Both the position numbers and the translations under genes were made by a program. From IMG/VR virus record IMGVR_UViG_3300043444_000140, positions 43,036 through 107,035 of that record: a stretch of 64,000 bases of DNA, one strand, 5' to 3'. Shown piece after piece: positions 52,718 to 60,818 of this stretch. This stretch comes from a virus. The notes below the pieces were generated by a model. The model was not told the origin of the DNA. It saw only the letters and a program-made list of their open reading frames with translations, and ran no database searches. Each line of letters opens with the position of its first letter. The stretch's first letter is position 1.

Positions 52718-53566
52718 ATGGCTAAAGCACAATTTCCAATTGACGGTAAACTCGGAAAAGATTTTAAAGTCACAAGTTACATGGGCATGAGAATTCACCC
52801 AGTAACCAAGCAAAAGAAGCACCACAACGGCACTGACATCTGGTCTGGTCATGAACCATGCTGGATTGAGGCACCTTACGATGGTAAGGTAGTCTATGCT
52901 GGTCCTTCAAAGAGCAAGAACTCGGACGGATCTGTTGGAGGGTTTGGATACTACGTTATTCTAATTCACAACATTGGCGGTAAGTGGTATACATCTCTAT
53001 ACGCACACATGCAAAAGGACACCCTAAAGGTTAAGGCTGGTCAAAAGATTGAGGCTGGAACACCTATGGGCAAGATGGGTACCACTGGCATGTCAACGGG
53101 CAAGCACCTACACTGGGAACTTCGCCTTGGCAAGGAGCACATCTGGGATGCAAACGGTAAGAACTATATTGAGCCAATTGGATTCTTCAAGGCTTTGATT
53201 GCCATGGAGGCATCTATTGCTACTGCTCCTACGGTTGCTGCAGATACAGATCCTGCTGCTCCTGCACCAACACACGGTCCCAAGCCAAAGGCAGTAGCAG
53301 CAAAGCCTGTTGCAAAGCCAGTGGCAGTTGCACCTGCTACTCCAGCAACGCCTGAAAAGTCTGCGAAGCCAGTGCTAAAGGGTACTCTAAAGAAGGGTTC
53401 TAAGAATGGTCTTGTAACCTACCTACAGAAGTCTCTTAATGTTACTGGAGACACTCCAGGACTATTTGGCGAGAACACACACAAGGCAGTAGTTCTTCTT
53501 CAGAAGAGAACCAAACTAACCGCTGATGGTATCGTCGGTCCGCTGACATGGGGAAAGATTAAATAA
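52718..53566 (+). CDS. Endolysin: M23 endopeptidase plus peptidoglycan-binding domain
   Basis: 282 residues. An M23 (LytM/lysostaphin) domain covers about 10-165, with zinc ligands in HHNGTDIWSG (His, Asp) and KHLHWELRLG (His). A Pro/Ala/Lys linker (about 180-220) leads to a PG_binding_1 domain (LKKGSKNGLVTYLQKSLNVT to DGIVGPLTWGKI). It cuts cross-links in peptidoglycan at lysis. No signal peptide is seen, so it needs a holin for export. The stop overlaps the next start by one base. Confidence 0.85.
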   Translation: MAKAQFPIDGKLGKDFKVTSYMGMRIHPVTKQKKHHNGTDIWSGHEPCWIEAPYDGKVVYAGPSKSKNSDGSVGGFGYYVILIHNIGGKWYTSLYAHMQKDTLKVKAGQKIEAGTPMGKMGTTGMSTGKHLHWELRLGKEHIWDANGKNYIEPIGFFKALIAMEASIATAPTVAADTDPAAPAPTHGPKPKAVAAKPVAKPVAVAPATPATPEKSAKPVLKGTLKKGSKNGLVTYLQKSLNVTGDTPGLFGENTHKAVVLLQKRTKLTADGIVGPLTWGKIK

Positions 53567-53742
53567 TGCCAACATATGAATATGTTTGTAGAGAATGTGA
53601 AACTACTCTAACAGAGAAGAGAAGCATTCACGATCCATCGCCAGAGCACTTTTGTGAAAAGTGTGGATACCGAATGAGCCAGGTCCTAGGTGGCTTGGGC
53701 ATTCAGTTTAAAGGTAGCGGATTTTACAGAACGGACAAGTAA
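53566..53742 (+). CDS. FmdB-type zinc-ribbon protein
   Basis: 58 residues. PTYEYVCRECE and FCEKCGYRM give the two CxxC pairs of the FmdB family, followed by the usual GGLGIQFKGSGFYRTDK end. Such proteins are common in actinobacteria and may regulate transcription. TAATG overlaps at both ends tie it to the endolysin and the next gene. Confidence 0.82.
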   Translation: MPTYEYVCRECETTLTEKRSIHDPSPEHFCEKCGYRMSQVLGGLGIQFKGSGFYRTDK

Positions 53743-53963
53743 TGGTAGAGACAAAAGAGTGGGTACTTACTGCCTTAGATCGTTGTGACGGTGGTGGATG
53801 TGCAGCACAGGCATATGTTCTTGTCAAGGGAGTTTCTGGAGAACTTATGTTTTGTTCGCACCACTACAATGAGGTGAGCGGAGAGAAGATGTCCGCATTC
53901 GCTTTTGAAGTCATTGACGAACGAGATCGCCTAGTTGAAAATAGGCTTAAGGGAGATAACTAA
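53742..53963 (+). CDS. DUF7455-type actinobacterial zinc protein
   Basis: 73 residues. The motif LTALDRCDGGGCAAQAYVLV then LMFCSHHYNE matches the small actinobacterial DUF7455 pattern, with Cys and His ligands for zinc. It supports an actinobacterial host. Function unknown. One-base overlap upstream; the SNase gene begins immediately after the stop. Confidence 0.72.
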   Translation: MVETKEWVLTALDRCDGGGCAAQAYVLVKGVSGELMFCSHHYNEVSGEKMSAFAFEVIDERDRLVENRLKGDN

Positions 53964-54371
53964 ATGTATGAATATTTTGTTAAAGAAGTAACCAACGTAG
54001 TAGATGGAGACACCATTGACGTTGTAATTGATCTAGGGTTTGATATCCTGTTCCAGAGCCGTGTGAGGCTGGCTGGTATTGACACACCAGAGTCACGCAC
54101 ATCTGACAAGGTAGAGAAGGCACTAGGTCTAGAGTCTAAAGAGTATCTAAAGAAGGCTATTAAGGCTGCTAAGACTGTGATCATTAAGACTGAGAAGATG
54201 GATTCATCTGAGAAGTATGGTCGCATCCTCGGCTGGGTATACCTGGATGGATCTGGCAACTCAATCAATAATGAAATGATTGAGAAGGGCTATGCCTGGG
54301 GGTACTTGGGAGACACCAAGGTCAAGGACTTTGAAGCACTAGCCAAGCAACGTGCAAAATCATCTAAATAG
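53964..54371 (+). CDS. Staphylococcal-nuclease-like protein (thermonuclease)
   Basis: 135 residues with an SNase fold. NVVDGDTIDVVIDLG (metal-binding Asp), SRVRLAGIDTPES (Arg, Asp) and KYGRILGWVYLDG (second catalytic Arg) are followed by the helix KVKDFEALAKQ. It hydrolyses DNA or RNA and may degrade host nucleic acid. No signal peptide. Coupled to the preceding gene with no gap. Confidence 0.85.
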   Translation: MYEYFVKEVTNVVDGDTIDVVIDLGFDILFQSRVRLAGIDTPESRTSDKVEKALGLESKEYLKKAIKAAKTVIIKTEKMDSSEKYGRILGWVYLDGSGNSINNEMIEKGYAWGYLGDTKVKDFEALAKQRAKSSK

Positions 54372-54379
54372 TTGGTAGC

Positions 54380-54808
54380 ATGGAATACTTCATTGGAAGC
54401 ATTACAACAATACTAACAGGACTTGTTGTCCTGCTCTTGGTTAACAAAACAATTAGGGGCAGGGCACCAAGGTCTAGAATTTTTTATACACAGAGCAACA
54501 TATACGAACGAATAAAATCATCTATTCCATATACACCAGTACCACCAATAGACACTCAGTCTGCTAGACACAGAAAGTCACAGATGATCAGGATAGTTAT
54601 GGTCGAAGGGTCTGCCTATTGGATTATGGACAGCAAAGTCTTCTCTGCACAGATATCGGAAGACGGAATGGTTGACTATGGATCTGCAGAACCACTTGAC
54701 ATAATCAATATGGATGCTGTAGAATTAGATAAAATAAGTTTTATCGTTGAGAAACTAACGGAAGGAAATAGCGATGATAGTAGCAATACAGGGCACCAAG
54801 GGCTTTGA
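54380..54808 (+). CDS. Membrane-anchored hypothetical protein
   Basis: 142 residues. One N-terminal membrane helix (IGSITTILTGLVVLLLVNKT) is followed by a basic stretch and a soluble domain with short strands (MIRIVMVEGSAYWIMD). The ribosome site is weak. It overlaps the next gene by 35 bases in another frame. No family recognised. Confidence 0.55.
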   Translation: MEYFIGSITTILTGLVVLLLVNKTIRGRAPRSRIFYTQSNIYERIKSSIPYTPVPPIDTQSARHRKSQMIRIVMVEGSAYWIMDSKVFSAQISEDGMVDYGSAEPLDIINMDAVELDKISFIVEKLTEGNSDDSSNTGHQGL

Positions 54809-55124
54809 CGACTATCAGATATTCCTAAGAGCAATCGGAACTGCATTGAGAGATTTGCCAGAAGATGACAAAGAGTTTATTCTTTATTCTGCTGGACCAA
54901 TGAAGATCAATGCTTTTGGTCAGGAATTTTCTAATATCTCTGAGCGAACGCTAAAGTCCCAGGGTATCAAGATTAAACTTGTTAAGGTTCCACCATCATG
55001 GATTGATGACAATCTTAACTATATAGACTACTTTGCTTTTTTCTCCAAACCAAAGGAGACTTGGTCAAAGCAGGCACAACATGCACACGATAAAGATGCA
55101 AATCTTTGGGTGTACAGATACTAA
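54774..55124 (+). CDS. Rossmann-like (SLOG/DUF2493-like) protein
   Basis: 116 residues. The opening MIVAIQGTKGFDDYQIFLRA then EFILYSAGPM and the strand-turn IKIKLVKVPPSW resemble SLOG/DUF2493-type nucleotide-binding proteins frequent in phages. The ligand is unknown. Function not assigned; call by general pattern only. Confidence 0.45.
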   Translation: MIVAIQGTKGFDDYQIFLRAIGTALRDLPEDDKEFILYSAGPMKINAFGQEFSNISERTLKSQGIKIKLVKVPPSWIDDNLNYIDYFAFFSKPKETWSKQAQHAHDKDANLWVYRY

Positions 55125-55153
55125 ATAAAATCACCTACAAATAGGAGAGTGAA

Positions 55154-55363
55154 ATGCTAATAAATTCACTTGAAAAGATGGAAGACGTTGTCAAGAATAA
55201 TGACAACCTTTCATGGGATGGCTGGACAGTCATCGAAAATAGAACCAGAGAAAACGGTGCTATGTCTAAGGACGGAGCATACGTTGATGGCAAATGGATC
55301 GTACAGAAGCGTTACGAAATCACTGCTGATGGTTGGGAGATTCCAAATAAGTTAGTTGGCTGA
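55154..55363 (+). CDS. Small hypothetical protein
   Basis: 69 residues, rich in Trp and Asn (LSWDGWTVIENRTRENG, KWIVQKRYEITADGWEI). AGGAGAG lies before the ATG. It precedes the WhiB gene by two bases, so they share an operon. No family recognised. Confidence 0.6.
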   Translation: MLINSLEKMEDVVKNNDNLSWDGWTVIENRTRENGAMSKDGAYVDGKWIVQKRYEITADGWEIPNKLVG

Positions 55364-55365
55364 AA

Positions 55366-55656
55366 ATGGATAGACATAACTGGAAAGAAGATGCAGCGTG
55401 TCTAGGCATGGTTACCAACACATTCTTTGATGAATATGAAGAGAGCCCAGAGTCACGAGACTTCGTTGACTCAATCTGTGCCCAATGCCCTGTTCGCAAA
55501 GAATGCTTTGCTTCAGCGGTCACAAACAAAGCATGGGGAGTCTGGGGAGGAATCTATTTTGAGAATGGTAAAATATCTAGAGAGTTTAACAGACATCGCT
55601 CTAAGCAGCAGTGGGCTGAAACTTGGAAGAGTCTAACATTGGATAAAGGAAAATGA
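55366..55656 (+). CDS. whiB: WhiB-family Fe-S regulator
   Basis: 96 residues. Four conserved Cys at 12, 38, 41 and 47 (AACLG, SICAQCPVRKEC) hold a [4Fe-4S] cluster, and the turn GVWGGIYF plus a basic C-terminal helix complete the family signature. WhiB proteins occur essentially only in actinobacteria and their phages. Phage copies can interfere with host sigma-factor use. The stop overlaps the next ATG (ATGA). Confidence 0.9.
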   Translation: MDRHNWKEDAACLGMVTNTFFDEYEESPESRDFVDSICAQCPVRKECFASAVTNKAWGVWGGIYFENGKISREFNRHRSKQQWAETWKSLTLDKGK

Positions 55657-55895
55657 TGTACACAGATGGTATGCGTAGGGCTTTTAGGTCAATTCAGGTA
55701 CCCAAAAACTTTGGCGTTGACATAGTAGACAATGAACACTTCATTAGCGTTGTAGCGAGGGAAGACGTATTCATGAGGCTACTTGACGAAGAGAAGCGTG
55801 GTGCGATAGAATATATGGTGAAGGTCAAGAAGGCTCTCGAAGACAACGGGGCAATTGTTTTGTTGATCCGTGAGGGTGGAAGTGAGAAACTATGA
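55653..55895 (+). CDS. Hypothetical protein
   Basis: 80 residues, mixed alpha/beta (FGVDIVDNEHFISVVARED, then a helix and GAIVLLIRE). It overlaps the WhiB gene and the next gene by four bases each. No family recognised. Confidence 0.55.
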   Translation: MMYTDGMRRAFRSIQVPKNFGVDIVDNEHFISVVAREDVFMRLLDEEKRGAIEYMVKVKKALEDNGAIVLLIREGGSEKL

Positions 55896-56248
55896 GATAT
55901 GACATCATCGCTTTTGTTCTGATTAGTTTAATTAGCATTGCTTCTATTGGGTATGCAGCATATCTATTCAAAAAGAATAGAATTCTTGTTAAGAGTGTTA
56001 TTGAATTGCACGTTGACAGGACTGCCCTAGAAGATCTAATTAAGAGCCAGGCATTGGCAGACCCAATTGATCAGTCGGAAGGATTCATAAAGTTTCTCTC
56101 CGACTCTCGTGAGTGGGCATTTGACTACATTGATAATGTCCAAAACACAATTCTCGTATTAAAAGAAAAATACGATAACAATAAGGCAATTGAAGAACAG
56201 TTGAGAGAACTGTTCGACATGTTGCCAGATAATAACAAGGAGAAATAA
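55892..56248 (+). CDS. Membrane-anchored coiled-coil protein
   Basis: 118 residues. An N-terminal membrane helix (IIAFVLISLISIASIGYAAY) is followed by a basic stop-transfer segment and a helical soluble domain with heptads (NAIEEQL-like region KAIEEQLRELFDMLP). Topology resembles spanins or small cell-surface phage proteins, but there is no direct support for that. Coupled by a four-base overlap. Confidence 0.55.
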   Translation: MRYDIIAFVLISLISIASIGYAAYLFKKNRILVKSVIELHVDRTALEDLIKSQALADPIDQSEGFIKFLSDSREWAFDYIDNVQNTILVLKEKYDNNKAIEEQLRELFDMLPDNNKEK

Positions 56249-56249
56249 A

Positions 56250-56558
56250 ATGAACGCACAAATCAAGGCACTACTTGCATCTTACGGACGCTCAGTCCTG
56301 GGTGCTGGTCTCGCTCTTTACTTGGCAGGAGTACCTCTAGAGGACCTATTGTACTCGTTGCTGGCAGCCCTAGTTCCTGTAGCACTACGCTATGTGAACC
56401 CAAAGGATCCAGCATTCGGTCGTACACTGCCACCCGTAGAGGAAATCGCAGAGGCACTCAAGGATGTCAAGGTTGTTAAGGCACCTACCAAGAAGGCACC
56501 TGCAAAGGCTGCTGAGACAAAGCCAGCAACAAAGAAGGCTCCAGCACCAAAGAAGTAG
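56250..56558 (+). CDS. Holin-like membrane protein with Lys/Ala tail
   Basis: 102 residues. Two hydrophobic stretches (VLGAGLALYLAGVPLEDLLY and SLLAALVPVALRYV) are followed by a Lys/Ala/Pro repeat tail (PTKKAPAKAAETKPATKKAP). Short proteins of this layout recur in actinophages, sometimes labelled holin. A role in lysis is uncertain because a better holin lies at 49375. Ribosome site AAGGAG. Confidence 0.55.
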   Translation: MNAQIKALLASYGRSVLGAGLALYLAGVPLEDLLYSLLAALVPVALRYVNPKDPAFGRTLPPVEEIAEALKDVKVVKAPTKKAPAKAAETKPATKKAPAPKK

Positions 56559-56573
56559 TTGGAGTAAAAAGAT

Positions 56574-56597
56574 AGCCAGGGGAAACCCTGGCTTTTC
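56574..56597. terminator. Bidirectional terminator between convergent genes
   Basis: AGCCAGGG (56574-56581), GAAA loop, CCCTGGCT (56586-56593), then TTTTCTTTT. On the opposite strand the stem is followed by ATCTTTTTA, so it can stop both convergent transcripts. Confidence 0.88.
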
Positions 56598-56603
56598 TTT
56601 TAT

Positions 56604-57338
56604 CTAAAAGTCTTCATGGTATATTTTTGCAGTGTGAATGATATAGATGTTATCAAAGCCAGCCTTGTGAAAGTTCTGGCAAACGACCACGGTATCGCAA
56701 TCAAATTTATTTGTAACAGGATTAATATATCCATATCTAACGCCATCCCTAAATGGCTGTGCACGGTAAAGGCAAACACCGTTAGATGTTGCATAGTACT
56801 TATCGTAAGGCTTTGAGGTAACGTCATATAGCCTTACTTCCTCATGGCTAGTAAACCTAGGACCCTTGCGAGTTGCCCAACTATCATAAACAGGATGGTT
56901 GTTAACTGTTAGACCAGATACAATATCAAAGTTTGGTTCCAATTTTTCAAATTCCAAAATCTGCTTCATAGTCTTCATGTCAAATCTCATGTCGGATTCA
57001 ATCATCATAACGTAGTCAGACCTGTCTAGGAATCCAGGAACCTCAATAGCCTTGTTTCTGGCAATAGAAAGGTTTCTAACTCTATCCTTAGACTTTACAG
57101 AGCCGTAGTTCTTTGTCATTAGTTTTTCGGAGATAAACGAGAAGTCCTCAAGGAACGACCAGTCCTTTGATTGGATCTTCGCAACCGTGTCGTCGGTTGA
57201 GTCATTCTCGTATATTGACAGAATGAAATTGTATTTTGGAAAGGTGGACACCATTTCCTTTATCTGATCGTAATACCTATCTATATACCTGGATTCATTT
57301 CTAATCACTGAATAGACAAGGACTGTTGGCTTTGACAT
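56604..57338 (-). CDS. GT-A glycosyltransferase on the minus strand
   Basis: 244 residues. It starts VLVYSVIRNESRYIDRYYDQ and has a nucleotide-binding segment (ILSIYENDSTDDT), VMMIESDMRFD as a metal-binding DxD-like motif, and a C-terminal YYATSNGVCLYRAQPF. The pattern resembles CAP59/mannosyltransferase-type enzymes. It is the only gene read leftwards in the window and has its own promoter facing the Hsp20 gene. It ends at a shared terminator. It may decorate virion or host surface; the sugar is unknown. Confidence 0.75.
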   Translation of the reverse strand: MSKPTVLVYSVIRNESRYIDRYYDQIKEMVSTFPKYNFILSIYENDSTDDTVAKIQSKDWSFLEDFSFISEKLMTKNYGSVKSKDRVRNLSIARNKAIEVPGFLDRSDYVMMIESDMRFDMKTMKQILEFEKLEPNFDIVSGLTVNNHPVYDSWATRKGPRFTSHEEVRLYDVTSKPYDKYYATSNGVCLYRAQPFRDGVRYGYINPVTNKFDCDTVVVCQNFHKAGFDNIYIIHTAKIYHEDF

Positions 57339-57352
57339 AAGACTCTTTTCTC

Positions 57353-57381
57353 TTTACATCAATTATAGCATGTGCTATAAT
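57353..57381. promoter_or_regulatory. Overlapping divergent promoters in a 20-bp palindrome
   Basis: On +: TTTACA (57353-57358), 17-bp spacer, TGC-TATAAT (57373-57381), driving the Hsp20 gene. On -: TGC-TATAAT read from 57370 to 57362, driving the glycosyltransferase. The two -10 elements form ATTATAGCA-TG-TGCTATAAT (57362-57381), a 9-bp inverted repeat. Confidence 0.75.
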
Positions 57382-57436
57382 GGTTATGCCTGCCAATTGG
57401 GGGCAATTAACTCGCTAAACATTAGGAGATGATAAC

Positions 57437-57859
57437 ATGGTATACAACCGTACACCACACACAGGAAGAGACCTCTTCCCATTTGGAAACCTTGCTCAGG
57501 AATTTGAGAAGGTATTCGCAACTACCACCACAGCAACATATCCACCATATAATGTAATTCAGGTTGATCCTGATGAATGGATTCTTGAATTTGCTGTTGC
57601 TGGTCTTAATAAGAATCACCTTGAAGTAACAACCCACAATGGTGTTCTTTCTATTAAGAACGATACTACAGAAATTGGCTTGCCAGAAGAGCAGAAGTAT
57701 CTGCACAAGGGCATTGCTAACCGTAAATTTACTCGTTCATTTACCCTACCAGAACACACCGAAGTTCTGAAGGCAGAAACTAAGGACGGCATCCTGAGCA
57801 TAACTCTAGTACGCTCAGTGCCAGAAGAGAAGAAGCCAAAAGTGATTAGCATCAATTAG
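57437..57859 (+). CDS. Hsp20 small heat-shock chaperone
   Basis: 140 residues. The alpha-crystallin domain spans about 37-128: VIQVDPDEWILEFAVAGLNK, the GVLSIKND strand, RKFTRSFTLPEH, and the hallmark DGILSITL. It holds unfolded proteins in solution. Small heat-shock proteins are known in cyanophages and some other phages. TTAGGAGATG precedes the ATG, and the promoter is the palindromic one upstream. It ends before the Dps promoter. Confidence 0.88.
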   Translation: MVYNRTPHTGRDLFPFGNLAQEFEKVFATTTTATYPPYNVIQVDPDEWILEFAVAGLNKNHLEVTTHNGVLSIKNDTTEIGLPEEQKYLHKGIANRKFTRSFTLPEHTEVLKAETKDGILSITLVRSVPEEKKPKVISIN

Positions 57860-57907
57860 CATCTAAATAGATACTCCTGGGCACGAGTTAAAACTGCCCT
57901 ATTACTA

Positions 57908-57916
57908 TGCTATAAT
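57908..57916 (+). promoter_or_regulatory. Extended -10 promoter, leaderless
   Basis: TGC-TATAAT (hexamer 57911-57916) with TTAAAA at 57888-57893 (17-bp spacer), seven bases before the ATG at 57924. No ribosome site. Confidence 0.65.
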
Positions 57917-57923
57917 TGTACCT

Positions 57924-58373
57924 ATGGAACAACTAATCGCACAACTAAAGCAACTTCTTGCAGACAATATTGCCCTTAAGTTTAAGGCACACGGATACCA
58001 CTGGAACGTGGAGGGCGACGACTTCAAGCAATTCCACGAATTCTTTGGAGACATCTATGAAAACTTTGATGGAGCCACAGACACTTACGCTGAATGGCTA
58101 CGAATCTTTAAGACCTATTCCCCATACAGACTGACAGATTTCTTTGACACAGCGTCTGTTGGTGAGCCAGTGATTGTTGGAGATCCACAGCCAATGCTTG
58201 TTGATCTTTATAATGAAATCGAGTTGCACATTCAAAAACTTATTGAGGCTGGCAAGGTTGCCAACTCACTAAACGAATTTGGTCTAGCAAACTTCTTTGC
58301 AGATCGTCAGACAGTTTCTCAAAAGTTCTGCTGGCAGATTCGTGCAAGCATGGAACTAGAGGAGATGGACTAA
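57924..58373 (+). CDS. Dps-like ferritin
   Basis: 149 residues. The ferroxidase pattern of Dps is visible: KAHGYHWNVEGDDFKQFHEF (His, Asp) and IYENFDGATDTYAEWLR (Glu, Asp), in a four-helix bundle. Dps dodecamers oxidise and store iron and shield DNA from oxidative damage. The gene is leaderless (see 57908) and overlaps the next gene by one base. Position right after Hsp20 suggests a small stress module. Confidence 0.85.
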   Translation: MEQLIAQLKQLLADNIALKFKAHGYHWNVEGDDFKQFHEFFGDIYENFDGATDTYAEWLRIFKTYSPYRLTDFFDTASVGEPVIVGDPQPMLVDLYNEIELHIQKLIEAGKVANSLNEFGLANFFADRQTVSQKFCWQIRASMELEEMD

Positions 58374-59296
58374 TGCCATATCACGTTGGAGAAAAGGGAT
58401 CATACGGTTGTTCGGGTTACCCTGCCCTAAAAGATGACGGTACCGTAATGGGTTGCCACACCACAAAGGAAGAAGCAGCCAATCAAATCTATGCTATCAA
58501 TCAATCTGAAGGAAACGTAGACAAGGCTGCTCCTTGCTGGGATGGCTACACTCAGCGTGGCATGAAGCCAGGTGCAGGCGGAAAGATGGTTCCAAACTGT
58601 ATTCCAGTAAGTAAGGCGGATCGCCCAATCCAAGAGGGCGACTATGTCATGGGTGGAACATCTGAGGGCATTGTTGTTGGTCAGGTAGAGCACATTATGA
58701 CTGAGGGTGGAACCTACGGAACCCCAGGAACAGAGTACGCAATTGAGTCTACTCCAGAGAATCCTGCCATGGCAGTAAGAATGTTTGAGCAAGAACAGGA
58801 TGGGAAGTTCTGTCCTACAGCATACTCAATCGGTATGCTATACAACGATGCAATGATTGTTGATATTGAAATTGCAGAAGAGGATGAAGATGAAAAACTT
58901 ATGGACAAGGCTGAGGGTTATTCTCCTCCTGCTGGTGCCAGGGCTGCTGCTCGTCGTGCTATTAAGTTCAAGGAAGACGGTAAAGCCACAGGTGCAGGAA
59001 CTGCAGTTGGATGGACTAGGGCTAGACAATTGGCTAATGGAGAGACACTCTCGCTCAGTACTGTAAAGCGTATGTATTCATACTTCTCTCGCCACGAGGT
59101 AGACAAGAAGGGTAAGGACTGGGGAAACACTGCCAACCCATCGAATGGCTACATTATGTGGCTTGCCTGGGGTGGAGATGCAGGATACTCTTGGTCTCGC
59201 AAGATCGCACAACGAGAGACAGACAAAACTTTGTTTGCTGATTTTGGTAAAGATTATACAAAGCCAACTTCTATCAGCACTATTTGGAAAGACTAA
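58373..59296 (+). CDS. Conserved phage protein with two unassigned domains
   Basis: 307 residues. Residues 1-45 ([20 protein letters not shown], then [13 protein letters not shown]) form a short module seen in phage and prohead-protease-type proteins. Residues about 85-180 are beta-rich and acidic. Residues about 185-285 hold the widespread phage pattern [46 protein letters not shown] and [16 protein letters not shown]. Its function is unknown to me. It may be a virion or capsid-associated protein. Confidence 0.6.
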   Translation: MPYHVGEKGSYGCSGYPALKDDGTVMGCHTTKEEAANQIYAINQSEGNVDKAAPCWDGYTQRGMKPGAGGKMVPNCIPVSKADRPIQEGDYVMGGTSEGIVVGQVEHIMTEGGTYGTPGTEYAIESTPENPAMAVRMFEQEQDGKFCPTAYSIGMLYNDAMIVDIEIAEEDEDEKLMDKAEGYSPPAGARAAARRAIKFKEDGKATGAGTAVGWTRARQLANGETLSLSTVKRMYSYFSRHEVDKKGKDWGNTANPSNGYIMWLAWGGDAGYSWSRKIAQRETDKTLFADFGKDYTKPTSISTIWKD

Positions 59297-59298
59297 TA

Positions 59299-60333
59299 AT
59301 GAAAAAAGCACTAATCACTGGCATAACAGGTCAGGATGGTTCATACCTGGCTGAACTACTTCTAAGCATTGGCTATCAGGTTCACGGTATCGTAAGACGA
59401 TCATCCACAGATAACCTAGTTAGAATTAAGAGTATTCTTAACAACGACAATCTATTCCTTCACCAAGGAGATCTGACCGATTCAGCATCTATTGCTAATC
59501 TTATTAAACTTGTTGAGCCAGACGAGGTTTATAACCTTGGTGCTCAGAGCCACGTACAGGTGTCGTTTGATACAGCAGAGTTCACCGCAGAAGCAGACGG
59601 TATTGGTGTTCTAAGGATTCTTGAGGGCATTAGAAGTGCTGGACTAACAGATAGGACAAGGTTCTATCAGGCATCTACCTCAGAGATGTTTGGCAAGGTG
59701 CAGGAAGTTCCACAAAGGGAAACTACAGCATTCTATCCAAGATCTCCATATGGAGTGGCAAAGTTGTATGGTCACTGGATCACAAAGAACTATCGTGAAT
59801 CTTATGGTATGTTTGCTACCAGCGGAATTCTATTTAACCATGAGTCACCTAGACGTGGAGCAAACTTTGTAACAAGCAAGATTGTTCTGTCTCTTAATGC
59901 TATTAAAGAGGGTACTATGGATACCCTGGAACTTGGCAACATTGATGCACTTCGTGACTGGGGTCACGCTAAGGACTACGTATACGCTATGTGGCTGATG
60001 CTACAGGCTGATGAACCAGACGACTTTGTGATTGCTACAGGTGAGCAGCACTCTGTACGTGACTTCGTAAACATTGCGTCTAAATATTTTGGTTTTGACA
60101 TTGAGTGGCAGGGCACTGGGGTAGACGAAGTTGGTATTGATAAGAACACTGGTAAGACTATCGTAAAGATTAACCCTAGGTTCTTTAGACCTGCAGAGGT
60201 TGAGACCCTCCTGGGCGATCCTAGCAAGGCTGAGAGTACTCTGGGATGGTTCCGTAAGCGATCATTCACAGACTTGGTAGAAGACATGTGTGAGAATACT
60301 CCAAAAATCTTCCCAAATTATTCTGCAGAATAG
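59299..60333 (+). CDS. gmd: GDP-mannose 4,6-dehydratase
   Basis: 344 residues from the ATG at 59299, two bases after the previous stop. Rossmann motif [22 protein letters not shown]-type [24 protein letters not shown] (Thr/Ser, Glu) and [13 protein letters not shown] (Tyr-Lys) form the short-chain dehydrogenase site. It converts GDP-mannose to the 4-keto-6-deoxy sugar, the precursor of fucose or rhamnose-type sugars. With two glycosyltransferases it could remodel surface glycans. Confidence 0.9.
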   Translation: MKKALITGITGQDGSYLAELLLSIGYQVHGIVRRSSTDNLVRIKSILNNDNLFLHQGDLTDSASIANLIKLVEPDEVYNLGAQSHVQVSFDTAEFTAEADGIGVLRILEGIRSAGLTDRTRFYQASTSEMFGKVQEVPQRETTAFYPRSPYGVAKLYGHWITKNYRESYGMFATSGILFNHESPRRGANFVTSKIVLSLNAIKEGTMDTLELGNIDALRDWGHAKDYVYAMWLMLQADEPDDFVIATGEQHSVRDFVNIASKYFGFDIEWQGTGVDEVGIDKNTGKTIVKINPRFFRPAEVETLLGDPSKAESTLGWFRKRSFTDLVEDMCENTPKIFPNYSAE

Positions 60334-60362
60334 TTGACCACAGGGTCTATCCCTGATACAAT
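60334..60362 (+). promoter_or_regulatory. Promoter of tRNA cluster 2
   Basis: TTGACC (60334-60339), 17-bp spacer, TGA-TACAAT (hexamer 60357-60362), ten bases before tRNA-Glu. Confidence 0.8.
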
Positions 60363-60372
60363 ATATAGGTAA

Positions 60373-60445
60373 GGTCCGTTGGAGTAGTGGTTATCTCGTC
60401 TCCCTTTCAAGGAGAAGATCACGGGTTCGAGCCCCGTACGGACTG
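60373..60445 (+). tRNA. tRNA-Glu (TTC)
   Basis: 73 bases. Acceptor GGTCCGT with ACGGACT, D stem GAG/CTC, anticodon stem TCTCC/GGAGA with loop CTTTCAA (TTC), T arm ACGGG-TTCGAGC-CCCGT. Confidence 0.95.
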
Positions 60446-60449
60446 CAAT

Positions 60450-60530
60450 GGCATGGCTGCTGGGACAGACACGGGACTGTAAATCCTGTACCATATGGTT
60501 AGAAGAGTTCGATTCTCTGACGTGCCACCA
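60450..60530 (+). tRNA. tRNA-Tyr (GTA)
   Basis: 81 bases with a long variable arm. The loop CTGTAAA sits between GGGA and TCC (anticodon GTA), the T loop is TTCGATT, and a CCA end is encoded (60528-60530). The acceptor is GGCATG with CGTGCC. Confidence 0.9.
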
Positions 60531-60531
60531 T

Positions 60532-60603
60532 TCTCCCTTCGTCTAATTGGCAAGACTCCAGGTTTTGGTCCTGGCTATCGAGGTTCGAGTCCTTGGGGGA
60601 GAG
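60532..60603 (+). tRNA. tRNA-Gln (TTG)
   Basis: 72 bases, one base after tRNA-Tyr. Acceptor TCTCCCT with GGGGAGA, anticodon stem CCAGG/CCTGG with loop TTTTGGT (TTG), T arm CGAGG-TTCGAGT-CCTTG. Confidence 0.95.
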
Positions 60604-60617
60604 CGAAAAGGAGAGAC

Positions 60618-60818
60618 ATGTTTATATCAAAATCAAAATTAGAAAAGATTAGGACACAAGCCTGGAACGACGGCTTTGACGTTGGTCGCAAAAAAGCGGT
60701 AAACGAAACAAGAAAAGTATTCATTAAACTATTGACTAAAGAGGTAGACTTGGATATAATTGAAGATGTAAAAGGTCTCAGTAGAGCCATAGAAATCATT
60801 CGTAAAGGAAAGCAATAG
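60618..60818 (+). CDS. Small hypothetical protein
   Basis: 66 residues from the ATG at 60618, preceded by AAAAGGAGAG; an extension upstream would run into tRNA-Gln. Basic N-terminal helix (KSKLEKIRTQAWNDGFDVGR), then DLDIIEDVKGLSRAIEIIRK. No family recognised. The TAG overlaps the GTG start of the next gene. Confidence 0.6.
   Translation: MFISKSKLEKIRTQAWNDGFDVGRKKAVNETRKVFIKLLTKEVDLDIIEDVKGLSRAIEIIRKGKQ

Noticed and set aside
57386-57418. Ten-codon leader reading frame after the Hsp20 -10 box
   Set aside because: The ATG is only four bases after the hexamer, so it is probably not on the transcript. Ten codons without repeated or regulatory codons give no support.
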